DNA of 12,041 nt, taken from positions 1 through 12,041 of the forward strand of contig JACQUS010000296.1 of NCBI GenBank assembly GCA_016210125.1. Direction: 5' to 3'. Below, one piece after another: positions 1 through 4,782 of the stretch. Position 1 is the first letter of the stretch. Each line of letters begins with the position of its first letter. Under the pieces are notes generated by a model. It had not been told where the DNA came from. It saw nothing but the letters and a program-made list of their open reading frames with translations, and did no database searches. The stretch is from Chloroflexota bacterium (GTDB taxonomy: Bacteria > Chloroflexota > UBA6077 > FW602-bin22 > JACQUS01). The translations under genes were made by a program, and so were the position numbers.

Positions 1-1
1 C

Positions 2-214
2 AAGGTCGCCAAGAAGATCGGCGAGGAGGCCGCCGAGGTCATCGTTGCGGCGAAGAACGCCGACCCAGGCCCCATCGCCGCCGAGGCCGCCGACCTGCTC
101 TTCCACCTGCTGGTGCTGTTGGCCGCCGCTGGGGCCAGCCCGGCGGCCGTCTGGCGCGAGCTGGAGGGCCGTCGCGGCGCGCCGCGCCGGCACCGCGGGT
201 CAACGGGCACCTGA
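2..214 (+). CDS. hisE: HisE, phosphoribosyl-ATP pyrophosphatase (3' end only)
   Basis: The last 70 codons of a gene that enters from the left edge. HisE hydrolyses phosphoribosyl-ATP to phosphoribosyl-AMP and pyrophosphate, the second step of cytoplasmic histidine biosynthesis. The visible part carries the family's helical core: KIGEEAAEV, whose acidic residues bind Mg2+ in this all-alpha NTP pyrophosphohydrolase fold, then AAKN, then EAADLLFHLLVLL. A short basic tail (RRGAPRRHRGSTGT) follows and ends at TGA. The start is outside the window, so I cannot tell whether this is a stand-alone HisE or the C-terminal half of a HisIE fusion. The stop lies 6 nt from the stop of the convergent regulator, leaving no room for a separate terminator. 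A MazG-type pyrophosphatase is the main alternative, but the EAADLLFHLLVLL block favours HisE. Confidence 0.9.
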   Translation, partial: KVAKKIGEEAAEVIVAAKNADPGPIAAEAADLLFHLLVLLAAAGASPAAVWRELEGRRGAPRRHRGSTGT

Positions 215-220
215 GCCTCC

Positions 221-949
221 TCAACCCTCCGCGTAGCGGCGCAGCACCTCGGATTGCCTGACGGTTACGCTTCGCCCCTTGACCGCGATGACGCGAGCGC
301 GATGGAGGCGGGCGAAAACACGGTTGACCGTCTCGCGTGTCGTGCCGAGCACAAGGGCCATGTCGCCGCGTGAGAGCGCGATATCGACCGCAGGTGGACT
401 CGCTTCCCCGTCCGCCGCTCCGGCGAGCGACTCGAAGAGAAAGGCCGCGATGCGCGAGGAGACCGGCGTTTGCGCCAGGCGGCAGGCAGCTCGCGCGTAA
501 CGCCGGAGCATTCCGCGCAGCTCACGATTCACTTGGTAGGCCAGCTCCGGAAAACGCAAGTAGAACTCGTCGAAGATCCCCCTGGGCACAATGAAGACGG
601 TCGCCGCGGTCAAGGCCGTGGCGGTGGACGTGCGTGGGAGACCCGACAGAGTGCTCGACAAACCGAAGACATCGCCGGCCACATACGTCGCTAAGATCTG
701 CTCTCCTCCGAAGCGGTCGGCCTCCGCGATCGCAACGATCCCAGACTTCACCGCGAACACGGCGGCAGACGGATCACCCACGTAAAACGGGTGATGACCT
801 TTCGCATATGTGCGCTCAATAACCGCGGCGGCGAGTCGGCGTATGGCATCCTTCGGCAGTACGCCGAACAGGCGGTGAGCCGACAAGTACGTTTCGAGCG
901 ATGCTCCAGTCGTCCGCTCGACGGGCACGCGGTGGGCACGGGCGACCAC
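221..949 (-). CDS. Crp/Fnr-family transcriptional regulator
   Basis: A 242-aa cytoplasmic regulator. Residues about 25-140 form the cyclic-nucleotide-binding-type beta barrel (YVGDPSAAVFAVKSGIVAI, then AGDVFGLSSTLSGLPRTSTATA). A dimer helix follows at about 135-158, and a winged HTH at about 165-235. The recognition helix reads TTRETVNR (203-210), closely matching the SRETV of Crp. In the phosphate-binding cassette, the position where Crp has its cAMP-contacting glutamate reads GDVFGLSS. The key acid is therefore missing and cAMP is probably not the ligand. There is a single cysteine (C157) and no N-terminal cysteine cluster, so it is not an Fnr-type iron-sulfur oxygen sensor. I chose the GTG at 949 because GGAGG on the minus strand (plus-strand 956-960) ends 6 nt before it. 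It is divergent from the TRAP binding protein and is the obvious candidate to control it. The ligand is unknown. Confidence 0.88.
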   Translation of the reverse strand: MVARAHRVPVERTTGASLETYLSAHRLFGVLPKDAIRRLAAAVIERTYAKGHHPFYVGDPSAAVFAVKSGIVAIAEADRFGGEQILATYVAGDVFGLSSTLSGLPRTSTATALTAATVFIVPRGIFDEFYLRFPELAYQVNRELRGMLRRYARAACRLAQTPVSSRIAAFLFESLAGAADGEASPPAVDIALSRGDMALVLGTTRETVNRVFARLHRARVIAVKGRSVTVRQSEVLRRYAEG

Positions 950-986
950 GGCTCACCTCCTGCGTGTGACGGCGCTCGTCCTCTTC

Positions 987-992
987 ATAATA
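987..992 (-). promoter_or_regulatory. Possible -10 box for the Crp-type regulator gene
   Basis: On the minus strand this reads TATTAT (5 of 6 to TATAAT), 37 nt upstream of the GTG start at 949. No good -35 box lies at the expected distance. The -35 region instead holds an inverted repeat, CATCT-GG-AGATG (1006-1017), so the promoter may need an activator. The -10 match alone is weak evidence. Confidence 0.35.
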
Positions 993-1032
993 CGACAGCG
1001 GTCACCATCTGGAGATGACCACGATCATCGAC

Positions 1033-1050
1033 GTGCGGCGACCCTCGCAC
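1033..1050. promoter_or_regulatory. Candidate Crp/Fnr-type operator (inverted repeat)
   Basis: GTGCG-N8-CGCAC is a perfect 5-bp-arm dyad. Read as a Crp-type site it is TGCGG-N6-TCGCA, 7 of 10 matches to TGTGA-N6-TCACA with the family's exact N6 spacing. It ends at the base before the -35 box of the TRAP promoter, a position typical of class II activation. The adjacent divergent gene encodes a Crp-family regulator. That the protein binds here is inference. Confidence 0.42.
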
Positions 1051-1080
1051 TTGACGCCTCGCTGCATAGTGGCCTATTAG
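1051..1080 (+). promoter_or_regulatory. Sigma-70-like promoter for the DctP-type gene
   Basis: TTGACG (1051-1056, 5 of 6 to TTGACA), an 18-nt spacer, then TATTAG (1075-1080, 4 of 6 to TATAAT). Transcription would start near 1087, giving a leader of about 60 nt before the ATG at 1149. The imperfect -10 and the 18-nt spacer fit a promoter that benefits from an activator. Confidence 0.5.
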
Positions 1081-1148
1081 AACTATCACGAACAACTAGA
1101 CGAGCGAAGGGTCGCCGCGTACAGCGTACCAGGCGAGGAGGCAAGGGC

Positions 1149-2324
1149 ATGGCGAGACACCAAGTGTGCCGTTGGTTCGTAGCTCTGTTGGTCACGGCAA
1201 GTTTACTCGTCGTCGCCTGCGCGCCCAGTGCATCGCCGCAGGCGCCCGCGCCGCAGCCGCAGCCCGCCGCGCAGAGCATGCCGCCTTCGGCCCCGCCGAG
1301 ACCAGCCAGCGACCCCGCCGCAAAGGCGCCTCAGCCGGCAAAGCCAGCGCCCTCTTCGGCGCCGGCGACGACCCAGGCGGCGAAGCCGGTAACTCAGCCC
1401 ATAGAGCTCCGCGCTGGGAGCGGTCAGCCCAAAGGCGACCCCATAGCCGATGCGGTAGACAAGTTCGCTGAGCTCGTGAGCGAGCGAAGCCAAGGCGAGT
1501 TGTTCGTGCGCAACTTTAATCAGGCGCTCGGGAGCGAGCAGCAGTTGGCGCAGTCGGTGATGACCGGCAGCGTCGACATGGGCGCGATGTCCAATGGGAA
1601 CTCCGCGCGCTTCACCGATGGCTGGCTCCTGTATGATCTGCCATTTCTTTTCAAGAGCTACGGCAACATGCTGAAATCGCTCGACGGGCCTCTCGCCCGC
1701 AGTGCGATCGAACGATTCGAAAAGGACCTCGGCGTCAAGTACCTGTTCCCTATCAGCCTCGGCTCGGGCCGCGACATCCAAACGCGCAGCAAGCAACTCA
1801 AGGCACCGGCCGACATCAAGGGACTCAAGATCCGTGTCATCAGCTCGCCGGTCGACCTGGCGACGTTCAAGGCTTGGGGGGCCAATCCCACGCCCGTGGA
1901 TTGGTCGCAGACGTTCGTCGGCCTGCAACAGGGCGTCATCGATGGCACCCAGATTACGATCGGTGCGTTCCTGTCCAACAAGATGCAAGAGGTGATCAAA
2001 TACAATATCCGGTTAGACTACCAGCCCGTCTTCGAGCCGTTCTTCATAAACGCCAAGAAGTTCGCGTCCCTATCGCCCCGACATCAGAGTGCGCTGCTTG
2101 AGGCCGCGCAGCAAGCAAAGATCTGGAACCAGCAGGACGCCAGCGGCCGTACGCAGAAAATCGTGCAGCAGATGACGGAGCACGGTGTGCAGGTCTACGT
2201 GCCGACGCCGGCGGAGTACGCCCAGTGGGCGTCTATCCGTGAAAAGGTCTGGCAGGATGTCAGCGAGCAGTTGAAGGGCAAGATCGATCTCGACGTAGCG
2301 AAGAAGCTCTACGACTCGCAATAG
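1149..2324 (+). CDS. DctP-type TRAP transporter solute-binding lipoprotein
   Basis: A 391-aa extracytoplasmic receptor of the TRAP (DctP/SiaP) family, which captures organic anions such as C4-dicarboxylates, 2-keto acids or sugar acids for a Na+-driven DctQM permease. Residues 1-23 form a lipoprotein signal peptide ending VVA-C24. Residues 25-84 are a disordered Pro/Ala/Gln tether, and the binding domain runs from about 85 to the end. The family signature is clear: GLKIRVISSP (225-234), where R229 is the conserved carboxylate-binding arginine, then WGANPTPVDWSQTF and GLQQGVIDGTQ. The reading frame is open further upstream, but ATG 1149 is chosen because GAGGAGG (1135-1141) lies 7 nt before it and the signal peptide starts there. 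No dctQ or dctM gene is in the window, so its permease must be elsewhere. The substrate cannot be read from sequence. A metallo-hydrolase gene follows 56 nt downstream. Confidence 0.92.
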   Translation: MARHQVCRWFVALLVTASLLVVACAPSASPQAPAPQPQPAAQSMPPSAPPRPASDPAAKAPQPAKPAPSSAPATTQAAKPVTQPIELRAGSGQPKGDPIADAVDKFAELVSERSQGELFVRNFNQALGSEQQLAQSVMTGSVDMGAMSNGNSARFTDGWLLYDLPFLFKSYGNMLKSLDGPLARSAIERFEKDLGVKYLFPISLGSGRDIQTRSKQLKAPADIKGLKIRVISSPVDLATFKAWGANPTPVDWSQTFVGLQQGVIDGTQITIGAFLSNKMQEVIKYNIRLDYQPVFEPFFINAKKFASLSPRHQSALLEAAQQAKIWNQQDASGRTQKIVQQMTEHGVQVYVPTPAEYAQWASIREKVWQDVSEQLKGKIDLDVAKKLYDSQ

Positions 2325-2332
2325 GCTGGCAC

Positions 2333-2357
2333 GAGCGGCGTCGAGTCGACTTCGCTC
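2333..2357 (+). other. Intercistronic stem-loop after the TRAP binding gene
   Basis: GAGCG-GC-GTCG-AGT-CGAC-TT-CGCTC forms a hairpin of 5 plus 4 base pairs with a 2x2 internal loop, starting 9 nt after the TRAP stop codon. No T-run follows, so it does not look like an intrinsic terminator. Hairpins in this position after binding-protein genes often protect the upstream mRNA and raise its expression over the downstream gene. That role is inferred here. Confidence 0.45.
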
Positions 2358-2380
2358 AGGGCGCGTTGGGAAAGGGGCCG

Positions 2381-3256
2381 ATGACGGAAGCCGTCTGGTC
2401 TAGACAGTTCGGCCAGGCCCGTATCACGGTGATTTGTGAGGGCACGGGCTGGTGGCCGCTCGAAAGGGCGCTCGCGGGCGTCCCGGAAGAGCTCTGGCGA
2501 CCATTGGTGGAGACCGACGGCGAGAATCGCAAGCTTATCAGCTTCAACCTCGTCCACGTCCAGACGCCCGGCGCTTCGATCTTGCTGGACACGGGCTTCG
2601 GCGACTTCGATCCGGCCGCACCGAACCAATCGCTCGTGCCGGTCGACCACATGCAGATGACCGGGGGGCTGGACGCCGGCCTGTCCGTTCTCGGCATCGC
2701 ACGAGGCAATATCACGCACGTCCTGATCAGCCATATGCATGCGGATCATATCGGGGGCGCTACAAGAGTTATCGATGGCCGGAGGGTTCCTGCGTTCCCG
2801 AACGCGCGCTACTATGTGATGCAAGACGAGTGGGACCTCGCCGGAACGTGGCACCAGCCACTCGCCTACGTGCCTGAGGTTGCGGAGGCGCAGAAGCAGG
2901 CCCTCCTGACTGCTGGCGTGGTCGAGCTTGTGAGAGGTGAGCGCGAGGCCACCGCGGGGATCGAGCTCATCCCGGCCCCGGGCGAGTCGCCCGGCCACGC
3001 GATCGTCCGTATCGCCACGGGCGGCACGCCGGTGTACTACCTGGGCGATCTCTTCCACCAGCCGGCCGAGTTCTTGCATATCGACTGGATGCCGCGGTAC
3101 AAGCACGCGGAGATGCTGATCGCCACGCGTAAGCAGCTCCTGCCGCGGTTCGTTGCGGAGGATGCGTGGCTTATCTTGGCACACGAGCCATTACCAGCGA
3201 TGGGTCGCGTCGCGCCGGCCGGCGCAGCATACCGCTGGATCCCGTTCAGCGCGTGA
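2381..3256 (+). CDS. Metallo-beta-lactamase-fold hydrolase
   Basis: A 291-aa cytoplasmic enzyme (no signal peptide) with a complete binuclear metal site. H118-M-H120-A-D122-H123 sits in SHMHADHIGG, followed by H206 (SPGHAIV), the bridging D223 (YLGDLFH) and H268 (AHEP). Length and layout fit the branch that includes N-acyl-homoserine lactonases and related esterases. No diagnostic residue fixes the substrate, so lactone or ester hydrolysis is only a suggestion. I chose ATG 2381, preceded by AAAGGGG (2371-2377). An in-frame TTG at 2366 would add 5 residues and cannot be excluded. It lies 56 nt downstream of the TRAP binding-protein gene on the same strand, with a hairpin between them. The pair is probably one transcript, suggesting that the enzyme acts on the imported compound or a relative. 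Base composition resembles the TRAP gene rather than the GC-richer right half. Confidence 0.88.
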   Translation: MTEAVWSRQFGQARITVICEGTGWWPLERALAGVPEELWRPLVETDGENRKLISFNLVHVQTPGASILLDTGFGDFDPAAPNQSLVPVDHMQMTGGLDAGLSVLGIARGNITHVLISHMHADHIGGATRVIDGRRVPAFPNARYYVMQDEWDLAGTWHQPLAYVPEVAEAQKQALLTAGVVELVRGEREATAGIELIPAPGESPGHAIVRIATGGTPVYYLGDLFHQPAEFLHIDWMPRYKHAEMLIATRKQLLPRFVAEDAWLILAHEPLPAMGRVAPAGAAYRWIPFSA

Positions 3257-3341
3257 TCCCGCTCGGCCTCGTTTTGCAGTCTGCGCGGCGAGACCCGCCC
3301 TTAGTCCGCTGGTCGCCATCGCCGGGAGGCTGAAGCGCGGA

Positions 3342-3385
3342 CGGCTCTAGGCGCGCGAAAATGGGCGCGCCTCCTGCCAGAGCCG
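3342..3385. terminator. Hairpin between convergent genes, probable bidirectional terminator
   Basis: Arms CGGCTCT-AGGCGCGC (3342-3356) and GCGCGCCT (3365-3372), a 6-nt bulge, then AGAGCCG (3379-3385) give 15 perfect base pairs around an 8-nt loop. It sits in the 165-nt gap between the stops of the hydrolase (plus) and the TAXI gene (minus), where both transcripts should end. There is no flanking T-run on either strand, so termination may be Rho-dependent or the hairpin may only protect 3' ends. Confidence 0.5.
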
Positions 3386-3421
3386 TGCCGCCTCCGGTCA
3401 GTCGCACAGCTTCACAGCACG

Positions 3422-4594
3422 CTACTTCGCCTCGGGCGACTTCACCTGATCGGGAATCTTCTGGCCGATCTCCTGGTAGTACTTCTGCGCGCCGGCGTGC
3501 AGCGGCACGGTGGCGAGGTCAAGCGTCGCCTTGGGCACGTCGACCCCGGTCATGCCCTTATACGCGGCCACCTGGTGGCCGCCGCTGGCCTTCGAGTCCT
3601 CCACCGCCGCCTTCGTGAACCGGTAGGCCAGGTCGTCGCTGAACTTCGCCAGCGCGTACATGCCGATGCCGTCACCCCAGCTCGTGATCGGCTTCTCGTT
3701 CCACTCGGCCTTGTAGACGCCGGCCGGGATCTCGACCGTGCCCAAACCCGGATGCTGCGCCTTGACCTTCTGCACCAGTGCCGGCGGCCAACTGAGGATG
3801 CGGATCTTTGTCGTCGTCATGACCTCTTGGATGAGAGCGTCGGGCGCCTTGAGCGCCGTCGCCTTGCCCATGCCGACGATGCGCCGGTCCTTCACCGCGT
3901 CACGCGCGTCGTCCATGCCGCCAGTGTACCAGCGCGCCTGGAGGCCGATGGCCGGGAAGACGAGCAGGCGGCCGATCGTCTCGGTCCCCGAGCCCTTCCC
4001 GCCGGCGGCGAAGTCCTTGCCCTGGAGCTGCTCGAAGCTGCTGACCCCACTATCCTCACGCACGAACCACACGTGCGTCGCCGGGTCGAAGACCCACAGC
4101 GAGCGGGCCTCCTTCATGGGATTGTCCTTCCACTGGGGGTCGAGCCCGGTATACAGCGGGTAGAGCGCTCCGAAGCTCGTGAGCGAGAAGTCGATCTTCC
4201 CGTCGACGAGGCGCCGGGCGTTCAGCGTCGTCCCGCCACCCTCAGACACCGTGACGTTGAGGCCGGGGATCTTTTCCTGAAGCGCCTTGGCCAGGCCCAC
4301 CGTATAGGCGTAGTAGCTCGACGCAGCGCCGCTGGTGCCCATGGTGAGGCGGCTCGGCGCCGCGGCGGCCGGTTTCGCCGGCTGCGCCGCCGGCTTGGGT
4401 ACCTCGGCAGCGGGTTTCGCCGGCTGGGCGGCCGGCTTGGCCGGCTGCGCGGCCGGCGGCGCAACCGGCGCGGCCGGCTTCGGCGCCGCCTGGGCCGGCT
4501 CGGCGGGCTTCGGCGCGGGCGCCGCGGCCGGCGCCGGCGCGGGCCCGCAGGCCACCACGAGCGCCGCAAGCGCTACGATGAACATGAGTCGCAT
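3422..4594 (-). CDS. TAXI-family TRAP transporter solute-binding lipoprotein
   Basis: A 390-aa exported receptor of the TAXI (TRAP-associated extracytoplasmic immunogenic) type. These proteins work with a fused DctQM permease and are linked to uptake of amino acids such as glutamate and of dicarboxylates. Residues 1-15 are a short lipoprotein signal ending VVA-C16. Residues 17-80 form a Pro/Ala/Lys tether with near-identical repeats. The TAXI domain starts at about 83 with MGTSGAASSYYAYTVGLAKA, followed by VSEGGGTTLNARRLVDGKID and GKGSGTE (199-205), as expected for this fold. The frame is open 36 codons further upstream. ATG 4594 is preferred because AGGAGG (plus-strand 4602-4607) lies 7 nt before it and a clean signal peptide begins there. 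No TAXI membrane subunit is in the window. It is divergent from the EF-G-like gene, with promoters back to back. The ligand is unknown. Confidence 0.92.
   Translation of the reverse strand: MRLMFIVALAALVVACGPAPAPAAAPAPKPAEPAQAAPKPAAPVAPPAAQPAKPAAQPAKPAAEVPKPAAQPAKPAAAAPSRLTMGTSGAASSYYAYTVGLAKALQEKIPGLNVTVSEGGGTTLNARRLVDGKIDFSLTSFGALYPLYTGLDPQWKDNPMKEARSLWVFDPATHVWFVREDSGVSSFEQLQGKDFAAGGKGSGTETIGRLLVFPAIGLQARWYTGGMDDARDAVKDRRIVGMGKATALKAPDALIQEVMTTTKIRILSWPPALVQKVKAQHPGLGTVEIPAGVYKAEWNEKPITSWGDGIGMYALAKFSDDLAYRFTKAAVEDSKASGGHQVAAYKGMTGVDVPKATLDLATVPLHAGAQKYYQEIGQKIPDQVKSPEAK
4355..4546 (-). repeat. Low-complexity Pro/Ala/Lys repeat tract inside the TAXI gene
   Basis: Codons 17-80 of the TAXI gene encode a tether built from AAQPAKPA-type units, with exact protein copies at residues 48-55, 55-62 and 69-76. 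The DNA is correspondingly repetitive (many GGCCGGC and CCGGCTGGGC-like words). Such tracts can change length by slippage, and they generate long spurious open frames on the other strand. Confidence 0.7.
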
Positions 4595-4650
4595 TGTCGT
4601 TCCTCCTCTCAGGGTCGCCGCTAGCGTCATGCGCGGCGTTCGCCAGCGAG

Positions 4651-4680
4651 AGCCTACCGCCCTGGCACGCCCTGTGTCAA
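4651..4680 (-). promoter_or_regulatory. Candidate promoter for the TAXI gene
   Basis: On the minus strand: TTGACA (plus 4675-4680, perfect consensus), an 18-nt spacer, then TAGGCT (plus 4651-4656, 3 of 6 to TATAAT). Transcription would begin near 4644, about 50 nt before the ATG at 4594. The -35 is strong and the -10 weak. Confidence 0.45.
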
Positions 4681-4693
4681 CATGTCGCTGCGC

Positions 4694-4722
4694 TTGACGC
4701 ACCCTGGGCGCGCGTCTACCAT
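4694..4722 (+). promoter_or_regulatory. Candidate promoter for the EF-G-like/permease operon
   Basis: TTGACG (4694-4699, 5 of 6), a 17-nt spacer, then TACCAT (4717-4722, 4 of 6). Predicted start near 4729 gives a leader of about 54 nt before ATG 4783. Its -35 box faces the TAXI -35 box across only 13 bp. Confidence 0.5.
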
Positions 4723-4733
4723 GGGCTCCAATA

Positions 4734-4750
4734 TAGGCTCCAAGAGCCTA
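4734..4750 (+). other. 5'-leader stem-loop of the EF-G-like gene
   Basis: TAGGCTC-CAA-GAGCCTA is a perfect 7-bp stem with a 3-nt loop. It begins about 5 nt after the predicted transcription start and ends 16 nt before the ribosome-binding site. The word GGCTCCAA also occurs just upstream (4725-4732), as a direct repeat of 4736-4743. A 5'-terminal hairpin often stabilises mRNA; a protein-binding role is equally possible. Confidence 0.4.
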
Positions 4751-4782
4751 GGTCACCCACCATCTCGGAGGAAGGAAGGCGG

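Noticed and set aside
966..1148. N-terminal extension of the DctP-type protein upstream of ATG 1149
   Set aside because: It would cover the promoter and operator region, lacks a ribosome-binding site and would bury the lipoprotein signal peptide.
4355..4546. Possible CRISPR-like or minisatellite array
   Set aside because: The repetition is explained by codons of a Pro/Ala/Lys lipoprotein tether; there are no regular spacers.
3497..4624. A 375-codon plus-strand frame opposite the TAXI gene
   Set aside because: It is the shadow of the TAXI gene. The Arg/Gly-rich end merely reflects the complement of the Pro/Ala repeat tract.
4594..4782. N-terminal extension of the EF-G-like protein by 63 codons
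   Set aside because: It overlaps the divergent promoters and the TAXI ribosome-binding site. EF-G homology begins right after ATG 4783, which has a good ribosome-binding site.
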